DNA of 64,000 bases from CBDCUF01 sp965222525 (GCA_965222525.1 OZ244955.1:124001-188000); one strand, 5' to 3'. Counted from the first letter of the stretch, positions 18,582-27,378 are shown. Numbers and translations are program-made. Notes: a model not told the origin generated them from the letters alone.

Positions 18582-19484
18582 CTATATCCCAATCGGTGAA
18601 TGCCCTCCTTTATCGTTATCATTATTCTCCCTGCGTTTTTGCTCCTTCTCCAGCGGGGTCATGTTAGGCTCATTGCGCCTGGCGATTTCCTTATCCAGTG
18701 CCTCCCGCAAATCTGCCGCCATTGTATGGTCATCCGTTTCATATATCTTCGTATTCGGATGACTTTCCTGATATTTCCGTTTGGCCTGCTGGAATCCACG
18801 CATTGCTTCCATCGCAGTACCATGTGATAAATCTTCCCTCTCCTGTTCAGAAATATTTATCAGCCTTATATTATGGTTGGTATTCGGGTTTTTCAAAGGA
18901 TTCTCCTCCAGCCAGCTATCCAGTGTTGCCTTAGCCGTATGTTCTATATTCTCCTTGTATAAGGCTTTGGCTACAAGTTCGGCTTTCTTTTCCTGTGCCA
19001 TATCCTTGGTGAACTTTACCCCCTTGACCGAAAGCTCTACCGCCTTTTCTGCACCATGTTCCAGAGCTTCCAGAACCTGAAAGTCCTTTTCCAGCATGAA
19101 TTTAATCATTTTCTTCTGGAATCCGAAAAGCGGCAGGTTATCTACACATTTAAAAGTTATATTCTTATACGTACCCCATAATTTTTTCGATCCCTCAAAT
19201 GAGAATTTTCCTAGCGTCTTTGCCGCTTTCAGGGTATTTTCTTTTGTGGCTGTCTCAGCAACCTTATGCTTGATATCCTCCTTTAAATGTCCGCTTTGCA
19301 GCTCTCCTTTTGCATGCTTCATTTCCTCCACAGCAAAATCCTTCATTCGCTTCAGTTCTTCAGGATTGACCTTATGGGCAATGCTGTTGGCCTTGCTCGC
19401 AATATTGCGAATGCTGCCAAAATGCCGCTTGACCTCACCCGTACCCTTGTTTTCATCCTTCTTCTTTTTGCCAAAAAGCCCCAT
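18582..19484 (-). CDS. uncharacterised basic helical protein, 300 residues
   Basis: Not recognised. The N-terminus is strikingly basic (MGLFGKKKKDENKG), which would suit membrane or nucleic-acid contact; MG followed by lysines is not a signal peptide. The first 190 residues are predicted helical, with one hydrophobic stretch near 108-130 (NITFKCVDNLPLFGFQ) too short to be sure of a membrane span. The tail is rich in Arg, Asn and Asp. AGAGGA precedes the ATG at 19484. The promoter at 19571-19604 looks PhoB-dependent. Confidence 0.75.
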   Translation of the reverse strand: MGLFGKKKKDENKGTGEVKRHFGSIRNIASKANSIAHKVNPEELKRMKDFAVEEMKHAKGELQSGHLKEDIKHKVAETATKENTLKAAKTLGKFSFEGSKKLWGTYKNITFKCVDNLPLFGFQKKMIKFMLEKDFQVLEALEHGAEKAVELSVKGVKFTKDMAQEKKAELVAKALYKENIEHTAKATLDSWLEENPLKNPNTNHNIRLINISEQEREDLSHGTAMEAMRGFQQAKRKYQESHPNTKIYETDDHTMAADLREALDKEIARRNEPNMTPLEKEQKRRENNDNDKGGHSPIGI

Positions 19485-19570
19485 AATCCGTTCCTCTGGT
19501 TGTTATATGGTTACTATAAAAATATTACAAAATTCCCCATCCGGAGTTCTTCCAACCCCCCTATAAAAAC

Positions 19571-19604
19571 ACTATACCAGAGAAATGTTACAGCTTTATG
19601 ACAG
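19571..19604 (-). promoter_or_regulatory. PHO-box promoter upstream of the gene at 18582
   Basis: On the minus strand CTGTCATAAAG is followed directly by CTGTAACATTT: two half-sites 11 bp apart, as in a PHO box. Exactly 10 bp after the second CTGTAAC lies TATAGT as a -10 box. The E. coli consensus is CTGTCAT repeats at 11 bp placed 10 bp before the -10, in place of a -35. A 30-bp block including the -10 and the second half-site is identical to the promoter at 34049-34082. A leader of about 80 nt would follow. Confidence 0.7.
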
Positions 19605-19658
19605 TGACGAAAATTTTTTCAATTTTTTTGCATAAGATGCTATAACTTATTGATATAG

Positions 19659-20585
19659 CTATATTTTATTTGAGAGCGGGTGGTGGTTTTCCACTGTTGA
19701 TTTGAGACGGTCACCGGCGATATGGGTATAAATCTGGGTGGTGGAGATGTCAGAATGGCCGAGTAACTCCTGCAATACCCGTAAATCCATTCCCCTATTC
19801 AGCAAGTGGCTGGCGAAGGAGTGGCGCAGCACATGCGGTGAAACTTTTGTCTCGTCAATATTGGCTTTGATAGCCAGTGCTTTCAACATCTGCCCAAGCC
19901 GCTGACGAGTTATATGTCCCGCGCCGGAACGTGACGGAAACAGAAAGTCATTTTTGTCATCAGCGGTAAAATTATCCCGCAGCTTTTTATAGCTCAAAAC
20001 CGTATCCACCGCAGTTTTATTAAGCGGTGCTATGCGCTCCTTGTTACCCTTCCCCTTAACCAGCAAATAATGTACTACCTGCCCGTCTTTGGTGGTTTTC
20101 TTCTGCACAGCCGATTTTTTCAGCGCAATCAGTTCGGATACACGCAACCCGGATGCATATAAGATCTCCAGAAAAGCCGCCAGCCGCATTCCTTCCGGTG
20201 AATCATCTTCATGTGCCTTTTGCAGAAGCGCTTCGATTTCCCTCTCATCCAGGTATTTCGGCAGGGTTTTGCTTTGCTTCGGGCTGTCCAGCGCAGTTGT
20301 TGGATCGTCGCTGCGAACTTCATCACTATAGAGAAATTTGAAAAACTGTTTCAGCGAGGAAAGCCGCCTGGCCGCCGTTTTGGCGGAAAGCCCGTTACCG
20401 GCAATAAAAGCCAGATAATCACGCAATACCGGTGTGCCTACAGTTTCAACTTTTATATTGGAATAATCGGCAAGAAAAGCCATGAAATCCCGCAAATCAC
20501 GGCGGTATGAATCAATAGTATTTCTGGCAGCACCCTTTTCTGCTGCCATCATCTCCAGAAATGATTCAATATAATATTCACTCAT
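19659..20585 (-). CDS. xerD: tyrosine recombinase XerD-type
   Basis: Site-specific recombinase that resolves chromosome dimers at dif with a partner Xer protein. The 308 residues have an N-terminal SAM-like core-binding domain (1-90) and a catalytic domain with Arg148 (ASGLRVSEL), Lys near 179, His251/Arg254 (SPHVLRHSFASHLL), His277 (LLGHSDISTTQIYTH) and nucleophile Tyr286. LNRGMDLRVLQELLGH favours XerD over XerC, but the split is not certain. Not flanked by mobile genes. Confidence 0.9.
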   Translation of the reverse strand: MSEYYIESFLEMMAAEKGAARNTIDSYRRDLRDFMAFLADYSNIKVETVGTPVLRDYLAFIAGNGLSAKTAARRLSSLKQFFKFLYSDEVRSDDPTTALDSPKQSKTLPKYLDEREIEALLQKAHEDDSPEGMRLAAFLEILYASGLRVSELIALKKSAVQKKTTKDGQVVHYLLVKGKGNKERIAPLNKTAVDTVLSYKKLRDNFTADDKNDFLFPSRSGAGHITRQRLGQMLKALAIKANIDETKVSPHVLRHSFASHLLNRGMDLRVLQELLGHSDISTTQIYTHIAGDRLKSTVENHHPLSNKI

Positions 20586-20596
20586 GGCATACCGGC

Positions 20597-20725
20597 CTAT
20601 TGCAGCGCCTCATGCTCGATTTTCTTGCTGACAGGCTTTTGTTCAGGAGCAATATCGGTTAGTGAAACATAGGCGATCCCGCCAACCAGGATTATCAGGA
20701 TTATCATGAATAACGTCTTTTTCAT
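20597..20725 (-). CDS. small single-span membrane protein, 42 residues
   Basis: Read directly from the sequence: MKKTLFMIILIILVGGIAYV followed by a short polar tail ending in EHEALQ and a TAG at 20597. It has one hydrophobic segment (about residues 4-21) after two lysines, so it is either a bitopic membrane protein or a small exported protein. It lies 11 bp upstream of xerD on the same strand and may be co-transcribed. Function unknown. Confidence 0.6.
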   Translation of the reverse strand: MKKTLFMIILIILVGGIAYVSLTDIAPEQKPVSKKIEHEALQ

Positions 20726-20833
20726 AAGAGCCATTGTGCGAAAATGGCAGGGATTGTCAACCGGTTATTATGGATTAAAAAAGTCGGGAATTAACCGGTT
20801 GCAAAATATATGAAAACTGGTTAGGTGTCTGGT

Positions 20834-21100
20834 ATGGATTCGGCAGAAGTTCTGGAAATCGGTCGGGAGGCGATTTGGGTTTTGCTCAAGATATCGCTGC
20901 CGCTTATGCTGGTTGCATTGATAACCGGTCTTATTATTTCATTGTTCCAGGCCTTGACGCAGATTCAGGAGATGACCCTGTCATTTGTCCCCAAAATCAT
21001 TGCGATTTTTGTGTCGATGATAATTTTCCTGCCCTTTATGCTGGATACGCTGAAAACCTTTGCCGAGAGTTTAAGTGCGCGGATTATTGGACTGGGGTGA
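20834..21100 (+). CDS. fliQ: flagellar export apparatus protein FliQ
   Basis: Inner-membrane component of the flagellar type III export gate, forming a complex with FliP and FliR. The ATG at 20834 gives 88 residues (MDSAEVLEIGREAIWVLL) with an AGGTG site 8 bp upstream; a GTG three codons earlier is less likely. Two membrane segments and the family motif QIQEMTLSFVPKIIA are present. It is isolated: no fliP, fliR or flhB beside it. A non-flagellar SctS homologue is possible, but the sequence is closer to FliQ. Confidence 0.88.
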   Translation: MDSAEVLEIGREAIWVLLKISLPLMLVALITGLIISLFQALTQIQEMTLSFVPKIIAIFVSMIIFLPFMLDTLKTFAESLSARIIGLG

Positions 21101-21103
21101 TAT

Positions 21104-21664
21104 CTATACGAGCCCCGTGCCAGCTTCCCTGTCGGTTAGCAGGGGGTATTCACGTGGATTGAAAAGCTGGTAATGCCACCATTCATTACGGTAGAAATCC
21201 CATCCGGCAGCGGCCATTATTCCCATTAAAACAAAACGATTCTGTTGTGCTTTCCTGGAGATTTCAGTATTGGCATGATGCGAAAGCGGGGTAAATGCGT
21301 CAAATTCGGTTCCCATTTCCAGATCATTTCCCGCTTCATCGGTCAGGGTTAAATCCACCGCAACTCCTCGGCAATGCGGCGTACTGCCAACTCCCGGCTG
21401 TGAGATAAATTCCGGATCGGGGGTGTGGTCAAACAGTGCCTGCTGCGCCTCAACCGGACGGTATGTATCAAAGATTTTTATCCTGCAACCGACTGCTGCC
21501 GCCAGCCTTACAGCTTCCTGCAATTTCTTCGCCGCTTCCCTGTGCAGATAACACCCGGCACGTTTATATATCGCCGCACCGGTAAAGTTATTTGCCGTTG
21601 CATAGCGGATATCCAGCTCTACAGCAAATTCCGGCGGTTTTATCTCAACAAGCGACTCGTGCAT
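21104..21664 (-). CDS. D-alanyl-D-alanine dipeptidase, VanX/DdpX family
   Basis: Zinc peptidase of family M15D, which cleaves D-Ala-D-Ala dipeptide. The 186 residues carry FDTYRPVEAQ, the metal site STPHCRGVAVDLT (His and Asp ligands) and NEWWHY near 164 (catalytic Glu and third ligand His). There is no signal peptide, so it acts in the cytoplasm. There are no van resistance genes around, so recycling or use of dipeptide is more likely than glycopeptide resistance. Convergent with fliQ, 3 bp apart. Confidence 0.88.
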   Translation of the reverse strand: MHESLVEIKPPEFAVELDIRYATANNFTGAAIYKRAGCYLHREAAKKLQEAVRLAAAVGCRIKIFDTYRPVEAQQALFDHTPDPEFISQPGVGSTPHCRGVAVDLTLTDEAGNDLEMGTEFDAFTPLSHHANTEISRKAQQNRFVLMGIMAAAGWDFYRNEWWHYQLFNPREYPLLTDREAGTGLV

Positions 21665-21700
21665 CGTTTTACAATGTTACTATATAGCTACCTAGCACTT

Positions 21701-21854
21701 GTCACCCCGGATGGTATGTTTTCTCCAAAACTTGTTTTGGTTAGAAAACACCATTCTCGGGGTTATTGCAATGGTACGTAACGTAATAATAACCCCGAGA
21801 ACGCTATTTTCTAACTACATCAAAGATGTAGAGAAAATATGCGTCCGGGGTGAC
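21701..21854. repeat. 154-bp nested palindrome, copy 2
   Basis: Same family as 14059-14215 but in reverse orientation: begins GTCACCCCGGATGGTATG and ends GCGTCCGGGGTGAC. The inner inverted blocks TTCTCGGGGTTATT and AATAACCCCGAGAA are exact. Internal hairpins (AAAACTTGTTTT and CTACATCAAAGATGTAG) make a cruciform-like fold possible. It fills the gap between the divergent/tail regions of the dipeptidase and pterin dehydratase genes. Confidence 0.88.
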
Positions 21855-21858
21855 AATG

Positions 21859-22197
21859 TTATATACAATTTTTGCCTATATCATTGATTTTAGCGGCCAG
21901 AATAAAGTCATTCTGGTGCAGCCCGCCAATTTTATGAGTCTGTATCGAGATATTGCAATACCCCCAGCCAAATCCGATATCGGGATGGTGCTGTTCTCCC
22001 TCGGCAACGCCCCCAACTTTATTAACGAAATCAAGGGGTTGCATAAAATTATTAAACCTGAAACTGCGATACAGTTTTGTACTACCATCTATCAACCGCC
22101 AGCCAGGAGCCTGTGATAACAATTCCCTTGCCTCCGCTATTGCAAGCGGTGCAATCCCGCCCTTACATGGCTCACAGCTTTTCGCACTAAGTCCCAT
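21859..22197 (-). CDS. phhB: pterin-4a-carbinolamine dehydratase
   Basis: Dehydrates 4a-hydroxytetrahydrobiopterin. The 112 residues contain the active-site block GEQHHPDIGFGWGYCNI with His70-His71, and THKIGGLHQNDFILAAKIN at the C-terminus, both hallmarks of the family. AAGGAGG precedes the ATG at 22197. No phenylalanine hydroxylase is adjacent, so the partner reaction is unknown here. Confidence 0.93.
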   Translation of the reverse strand: MGLSAKSCEPCKGGIAPLAIAEARELLSQAPGWRLIDGSTKLYRSFRFNNFMQPLDFVNKVGGVAEGEQHHPDIGFGWGYCNISIQTHKIGGLHQNDFILAAKINDIGKNCI

Positions 22198-22242
22198 ATT
22201 TTCCCTCCTTCTTGTTGTAAAGCTTAAATTGTCATGTCATCC

Positions 22243-23283
22243 CTAAAACCTTCTCTCAAGAGAAAATTCAAGGATTTGCTGCATAGCAGATTTAATATCA
22301 CTGTCAGGAAATATGTTAAATAATGAACTTGCTTCTGCTATGTATTGTTGCGCTATATCAATTGTTTGTACAACGATGTTATTGTTTTGCATTAACTCTA
22401 TGGCATGTTGCAAATCATCGTCACCTTGCTTGCGCTCCATAACCCTGTGCCAGAAAATTTGTGCCTGATTATCACCGGTCTCACAAGCTGCACGATAAGC
22501 CATAATCACAGGCAAAGTCACCTTGCCCTCCCGGAAATCATCCCCGATTTTCTTGCCCAGCTTTTCCTGTCGCGCCGAATAGTCCAGCGCATCATCAATA
22601 ATCTGAAATACAATACCGAAATTCAGCCCGAACTGCCGCAAAGCCTGCCGTTCCGTATCCGGGCGCTCGCCCATCACAGCTCCAATCTCACAAGCCGCTG
22701 CAAATAATTCCGCTGTTTTGGAGGATATAATTTCAATATAGCGCTGCCTGGAAATTTTGAGATTACCTATTTCCATCAACTGTTTAACCTCGCCCTCGGC
22801 TATCACCGCCGAACTATCGGCCAGAATCCTGATAACCTCCGGCGATTCATCACGCGACATAAGCTGGAATGCACGGCCAAGCAGGAAATCCCCCACCAGT
22901 ACACTCGGCGCATTGCCCCATATATCATTGGCAGTCGCCTTGCCGCGTCGCATCTCACTTTCATCAACCACATCATCATGCAGCAGAGTGGCGGTATGCA
23001 GCAGTTCAATCGCCGCCGCCATTTTTACATGACGCTCACCGGAATATCCGCATAATTTCGCCGCCAGAATAGTCAGGATAGGACGCAGACGCTTGCCGCC
23101 GGACGCAAGTATATGTTCGACAAGCTGCGGTATAGGATTGGCACGCATACTGGTCATTTCGATGATAACATCATTGACTTGTGCCAGTTCATCGCCAAAT
23201 AACGGCCACCATTTTTCCAGTGCGGTTTGACTGGAGGGGCTTCCCGCAGAAGGGATAACAGGTGCTATAACCGCATGTTCCAT
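22243..23283 (-). CDS. ispB: long-chain polyprenyl diphosphate synthase
   Basis: Trans-prenyltransferase making the quinone side chain, probably octaprenyl or decaprenyl diphosphate. The 346 residues have the first aspartate-rich motif in LLHDDVVDESEMRRG (103-107) and the second in FQIIDDALDYSA, as well as GGKRLRPIL. An N-terminal extension of about 20 residues precedes the domain. Product chain length cannot be fixed from sequence. It lies 45 bp upstream of phhB. Confidence 0.93.
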   Translation of the reverse strand: MEHAVIAPVIPSAGSPSSQTALEKWWPLFGDELAQVNDVIIEMTSMRANPIPQLVEHILASGGKRLRPILTILAAKLCGYSGERHVKMAAAIELLHTATLLHDDVVDESEMRRGKATANDIWGNAPSVLVGDFLLGRAFQLMSRDESPEVIRILADSSAVIAEGEVKQLMEIGNLKISRQRYIEIISSKTAELFAAACEIGAVMGERPDTERQALRQFGLNFGIVFQIIDDALDYSARQEKLGKKIGDDFREGKVTLPVIMAYRAACETGDNQAQIFWHRVMERKQGDDDLQHAIELMQNNNIVVQTIDIAQQYIAEASSLFNIFPDSDIKSAMQQILEFSLERRF

Positions 23284-23340
23284 AAACTGCGTTATAGAGC
23301 ATATAAGGGAATATACAATGTAATTCTGGAAGCGGGTATG

Positions 23341-23508
23341 CTACCTTGTATGACCGTCGATTGTTGATGGCGGTTCACCGACAAGCTTTCGATAATCCGC
23401 AAAATTTTTTTCATATTGCTTCTGCTTTTCCTCTCTGGCCTTGTCAATGGCTTCCATACGCTTCCATTCTTTCTCGGAAATAGTGCTGTTATCGTCTTCC
23501 TTTTTCAT
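23341..23508 (-). CDS. small charged helical protein, 55 residues
   Basis: Read directly from the sequence: ATG at 23508 with GGAG about 9 bp upstream, TAG at 23341. The product begins MKKEDDNSTISEKEWKRMEA and continues as a very charged helix (IDKAREEKQKQYEKNFADY). It resembles small DUF-type coding segments found near iscS or ispB genes, but I cannot name the family. It fills most of the gap between iscS and the polyprenyl synthase. Confidence 0.65.
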   Translation of the reverse strand: MKKEDDNSTISEKEWKRMEAIDKAREEKQKQYEKNFADYRKLVGEPPSTIDGHTR

Positions 23509-23583
23509 TATGACAGTCTCCAGTTAGTTAAATTATGATTAAAAGTATAATAACCAGAATATAATCATAAGTCAATGGAGGCT

Positions 23584-24810
23584 TCAATGCCCGGACCATT
23601 CGATTTTGCTTATGTCGATGCCTTCCTGTGCCATTTCCCACAAGGGACTGAGTTCACGCAGTTTACTTACATTGGATTTTACACATTCAATAGCATAATC
23701 GATTTCCGCTTCGGTAGTGAAGCGGCCTATGCCAAAGCGTATCGAAGTATGCGCCAATTCGTCACCAACTCCCAATGCACGCAAGACATAGGAGGGCTCA
23801 AGGCTGGCGGATGTGCATGCAGATCCGCTGGATACCGCCAGGTCACGAATCGCCATCAGCATTGACTCACCCTCGATATATGCAAAGCTGAGATTCAGAT
23901 TACCTGGAATACGTGCGTTGATATTACCGTTTACATATACTTCCGGAATGCCATCGACCAGCCCCTTATACAGCCTCTCACCAAGCCTTTGCAGTCGGGT
24001 ATTTTCCTCCGCCATTTCCTTGCCGGCAATCTCTGCCGCTGCGCCGAAGCCGACAATAAGCGGTGTTGGCAATGTTCCAGAACGAAAACCCCGCTCCTGC
24101 CCGCCACCATTGATTATCGCCTGCAGCCTCACCCGTGGACGCCTGCGCACAAATAGCGCACCGACTCCTTTCGGCCCGTAAATCTTATGTGCGGAGACGC
24201 TCATCAGGTCGATATTCATATCCTCGACATCGAGAAGAATCTTGCCGAAAGCCTGCGCTGCATCGGTATGAAAAAACACCTCATTTTCACGGCATATCGC
24301 CCCGATTTCCTTAATAGGCTGAATCACCCCGATTTCGTTATTAACCGCCATAACCGAAACCACCAGAGTCTTGTCAGTTATAGCATTTTTCAGAGTATCA
24401 AGATTAACCAGCCCGTCCTTTTCCACCGGCAGGTAGGTCACGTCAAATCCCTGTCTTTCAAGGTGACGGCAGGTATCCAGCACACATTTATGCTCGGTCT
24501 GGACGGTGATTATATGATTTTTCTGGTCACCGTAGAACCCCGCCAGCCCCTTCAGCGCAAGGTTATTGGATTCGGTTGCGCCGGAAGTAAAAACAATCTC
24601 CTTGGGATTGGCATTCACCAGTGCAGCCACCTGCCTGCGGCCATGCTCCACCGCCTCTTCCGCCTCCCAGCCATATGAGTGGCTGCGCGAATGCGGATTA
24701 CCGAATTTCTCGCAGAAATAGGGCTTCATCACTTCGAACACCCGCGGGTCTACCGGTGTGGTAGACTGGTAATCCAGATAAATCGGCAATTCTATATTAT
24801 CATTTGTCAT
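23584..24810 (-). CDS. iscS: cysteine desulfurase IscS
   Basis: PLP enzyme that removes sulfur from cysteine for Fe-S clusters and tRNA thiolation. I choose the ATG at 24810 (MTNDNIELPIYLDYQSTTPV), giving 408 residues; the longer frame adds an unconserved leader. Lys209 (VSAHKIYGPKG) binds PLP and Cys332 lies in the mobile loop SSGSACTSASLEPS. The C-terminus ends in WSGH like group I IscS. The scaffold iscU and ferredoxin are not here; hscBA are at 39029-41354. Confidence 0.95.
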   Translation of the reverse strand: MTNDNIELPIYLDYQSTTPVDPRVFEVMKPYFCEKFGNPHSRSHSYGWEAEEAVEHGRRQVAALVNANPKEIVFTSGATESNNLALKGLAGFYGDQKNHIITVQTEHKCVLDTCRHLERQGFDVTYLPVEKDGLVNLDTLKNAITDKTLVVSVMAVNNEIGVIQPIKEIGAICRENEVFFHTDAAQAFGKILLDVEDMNIDLMSVSAHKIYGPKGVGALFVRRRPRVRLQAIINGGGQERGFRSGTLPTPLIVGFGAAAEIAGKEMAEENTRLQRLGERLYKGLVDGIPEVYVNGNINARIPGNLNLSFAYIEGESMLMAIRDLAVSSGSACTSASLEPSYVLRALGVGDELAHTSIRFGIGRFTTEAEIDYAIECVKSNVSKLRELSPLWEMAQEGIDISKIEWSGH

Positions 24811-24955
24811 AGTATTATGGTTGGTTATTCTACGGCTATAAATTCTATCCGCTTTGCAATACAAACACAAGCAGTTACGGAATTTACTTTTAATGCGTCG
24901 TTGAATATGTAAAAGAGTTGGTTATAATCCGGCTGTTCATATCAGGAGTGTAGCC

Positions 24956-25801
24956 ATGCCCCAAACTATCGAAAATCTTCTGGAAGCCTTGTGGAAGCAG
25001 TATTATCAGCGGGTTTTCTATGCGCAGAAATATGCGGAGATGGTCAAGGAACGTGGTGGTAACGTACAGAATGACCATATTGCATTGCGCAGCTTTAATA
25101 CCGATACCGGTGCGCAACCGGCTGGTGCTGCGGCTTTTGCAAGGATAATCGAACCGCTCGGTTATGAGCGCAAGAGTGAGTATATCTTTGAAAAGAAGAA
25201 ACTCACCGCATGGCACTGGGAACATGCGGAGAATCCCGATAACCCCAAAATTTTCGTCAGCCAGCTTGAGGTGGATAAATTGTCTCCCGAAACTGTAGGT
25301 CTGATAAAGGAGGCGGTCAAGGATACACCGGATATACTGGATCCTGATAATCCGGAAACATTTTTCTTTCGTCCGTGGGAACCGCCAAAGCGCAGTACAA
25401 TCGAGAAGGTAAATGAAGAATCGCAATATGCCGCCTGGACTTTGTTACATGGTAATTCCATCAATCATTTCACCGCCTATATAAATAAACAGAATGTAGC
25501 CGAATGGCCTAATATCAAGGCAACTGTGGATGCGCTGCGGGAAGCGGGTGTTCCGATGAAGGATAACCTGGAAGGTGAAGTGGGGAGCAAGCTGTGCCAG
25601 TCCTCAACACAAGCGGTTTCGGAAATGTGCGACATTGCCGAAGATGATGGTAGTATTGGCAAAATCGAATGGAGTTATGCTTATTACGAGCTGGCCGAAC
25701 GTGGGTTTGTTACTGATGATAATGGTAATGAGGTTTTGTTCTCCGGCTTTCTGGGCGAGCAGGCAACCCATTTGTTTGAAATGACCAGACGGAGCGGGTA
25801 G
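24956..25801 (+). CDS. DUF1338 family, probable 2-oxoadipate dioxygenase/decarboxylase
   Basis: Members of this VOC-fold Fe(II) family (HglS in Pseudomonas putida) turn 2-oxoadipate into D-2-hydroxyglutarate in lysine catabolism. The 281 residues are the short form. Candidate metal ligands are His41 (NDHIALRSF), His171 (INHFTAYI) and Glu245 (YYELAERG). AGGAG precedes the ATG. The saccharopine dehydrogenase-like and ALDH7 genes that follow support the assignment. Confidence 0.82.
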   Translation: MPQTIENLLEALWKQYYQRVFYAQKYAEMVKERGGNVQNDHIALRSFNTDTGAQPAGAAAFARIIEPLGYERKSEYIFEKKKLTAWHWEHAENPDNPKIFVSQLEVDKLSPETVGLIKEAVKDTPDILDPDNPETFFFRPWEPPKRSTIEKVNEESQYAAWTLLHGNSINHFTAYINKQNVAEWPNIKATVDALREAGVPMKDNLEGEVGSKLCQSSTQAVSEMCDIAEDDGSIGKIEWSYAYYELAERGFVTDDNGNEVLFSGFLGEQATHLFEMTRRSG

Positions 25802-25818
25802 TAAGTGTCATCTGGATA

Positions 25819-26047
25819 CGTGCCCACCGCTCCCCCCTTGTGGGGGAGCAGATGAGACAAGGGCTTTAGCCCGCAGTCGAATCGTGGGGGGATGGGAAGA
25901 AATTAGGAATGTAGGAAGTCAGGAATACAAGAAATTTCCTGTATTCTTGCTTTCTTATTTTCTTAAATTCCTACCCCCCTCCAATCGCCTGCGTCCCTTC
26001 GGAACTTGGCTCTTGTACTCCCCCTCAAGGGGGGAGTGGTAGGCACG
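25819..26047. repeat. 229-bp composite palindrome, copy 2
   Basis: Outer arms CGTGCCCACCGCTCCCC and GGGGAGTGGTAGGCACG are inverted. Both halves match the element at 12331-12491 (GGGGGAGCAGATGAGACAAG, CCCGCAGTCGAATCGTGGGG, CTTGGCTCTTGTACTCCCCC). The centre (25910-25968) is a different palindrome with an 8-bp period (AGGAATGT, AGGAAGTC, AGGAATAC, AAGAAATT and inverse), also found in the copy at 50511. Repeats are thus inserted within repeats. Confidence 0.88.
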
Positions 26048-26081
26048 TCATTCTGTAAGCAGTTACAACCATAAAAATAAC

Positions 26082-27197
26082 ATGACCATAAAGAAACCGT
26101 TGATATTGGGGCTTGGGGGGGTCGGTAGTCTGGTTGCAAGGATGCTGGACGGACTTGGTATGGGGGTATCCGGTATAGACCGTGCGACTCCTGCGAAACT
26201 GACTGACTGCGTTAATTTCTCCGAGGAGAATATTGCCGAAAATAATAACCTTGCAGGACTGTTTTCCAAATATGATGCGGTTATTTCCTGTTTACCCTAC
26301 CACCTGACCCTGACTGTTGCCGAGGCTGCGCATCAAGCCGGTATCCATTATTTCGACCCGACCGAGGATGTCGCCACCACCAATGCAATCCGCAATCTTG
26401 CCGAAACCGCAAAAGCGGTTATGGTACCGCAAAACGGGCTGGCTCCCGGCTTTATCGGCATTGTCGGAGCGGATATAGCTAACCAGTTTGATCCTGTGAA
26501 ACATGACCGTGGTGTGCTGCGCCATATCAGGATGCGGGTCGGGGCGATACCGCAGCATCCGATTGGTCAGCTTGGCTACGCCGGGAACTGGTCGCTTGAG
26601 GGGCTGGTGCATGAATATATCGCAGAGTGTGACATTATCGAGGCCTGCAAACGCAGGAAAGTCCCGGCATTGCGTATGCCCGAGGTGATTCGCATTGGCG
26701 GTATGGAACTGGAGGCCTTTACTACTTCCGGCGGACTGGGTACGATGACCGAAACCTATGACGGCAAGGCCGAGGAGTTGAACTACAAGAGTATCCGTTA
26801 TCCTGGGCATTTAAACGGGATGAAATTGCTGATTGAGGAATTGCGGTTCAAGGATGATGAGGCCGGGCTGGTGAAGCGGATTGCTAATGCACTGCCGCCC
26901 GATGATAGCGACCGTGTGCTGATTCACGCTTCGGTGCAGGGCGAGATTGACGGAAAATTGCAGACAAGGGAGTGGGTGGCGGACTACAAGCCGATTGAAA
27001 TTGCAGGGAAAATGCGTACGGCAATTGCCTGGACTACTGCCGCTTCTATTGTTGCAGTGGTTGAAATGGTGAGTAGCGGTGTTCTGCCGCAACAGGGGTT
27101 TGTAAAGCAGGAGGAAATCCCGCTGGACAAGTTCCTTGCCACAAAAACCGGCAAACTATACGCAGATAACCGTAATATTTCCGCAAGCGCTGCATAA
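26082..27197 (+). CDS. saccharopine dehydrogenase-like oxidoreductase
   Basis: The N-terminus (ILGLGGVGSLVARMLDGLG) is a Rossmann nucleotide-binding fold; YDAVISCLPYHLTLTVAEAA and the later GLAPGFIGIVGADIA are typical of the Lys9/AASS saccharopine reductase family. The likely reaction is saccharopine plus NAD(P)+ to glutamate and 2-aminoadipate semialdehyde, feeding the ALDH7 at 29137. 371 residues, without a lysine-ketoglutarate reductase domain. ATG has only a weak ribosome binding site and lies 35 bp after a palindrome. A related carboxynorspermidine-type enzyme is an alternative. Confidence 0.8.
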   Translation: MTIKKPLILGLGGVGSLVARMLDGLGMGVSGIDRATPAKLTDCVNFSEENIAENNNLAGLFSKYDAVISCLPYHLTLTVAEAAHQAGIHYFDPTEDVATTNAIRNLAETAKAVMVPQNGLAPGFIGIVGADIANQFDPVKHDRGVLRHIRMRVGAIPQHPIGQLGYAGNWSLEGLVHEYIAECDIIEACKRRKVPALRMPEVIRIGGMELEAFTTSGGLGTMTETYDGKAEELNYKSIRYPGHLNGMKLLIEELRFKDDEAGLVKRIANALPPDDSDRVLIHASVQGEIDGKLQTREWVADYKPIEIAGKMRTAIAWTTAASIVAVVEMVSSGVLPQQGFVKQEEIPLDKFLATKTGKLYADNRNISASAA

Positions 27198-27199
27198 AT

Positions 27200-27378
27200 C
27201 CCCTCCCGCTTGCGGGAGGGGTAAGAAATCTGAGAAAGCTTGCTTTCCAGATTTCTGGGGAGGGAATATTGAGATGCTGTATTCCCCCACCAGAAATTCT
27301 GAAATCAATCCTCCTGCGCTAAAGCTACGGAGGATATGGCTTCCTCGGATTTCTTACCTCCTCCGCAAGCTGGGAAGG
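27200..27378. repeat. 179-bp palindromic element with nested hairpins
   Basis: Outer arms: a hairpin CCCCTCCCGCTTGCGGGAGG followed by GGTAAGAAATC, mirrored by GATTTCTTACC and CTCCGCAAGCTGGGAAGG. Inside are AGAAATCTG/CAGATTTCT and ATCCTCC/GGAGGAT hairpins. No second copy is in this window, but the design matches the other double-hairpin families. It lies between the saccharopine dehydrogenase-like gene and the membrane protein. Confidence 0.8.

Noticed and set aside
21104..21664. Vancomycin resistance cassette from the VanX-like gene
   Set aside because: No vanH, vanA or vanRS genes nearby; housekeeping DdpX-type dipeptidases have the same motifs.
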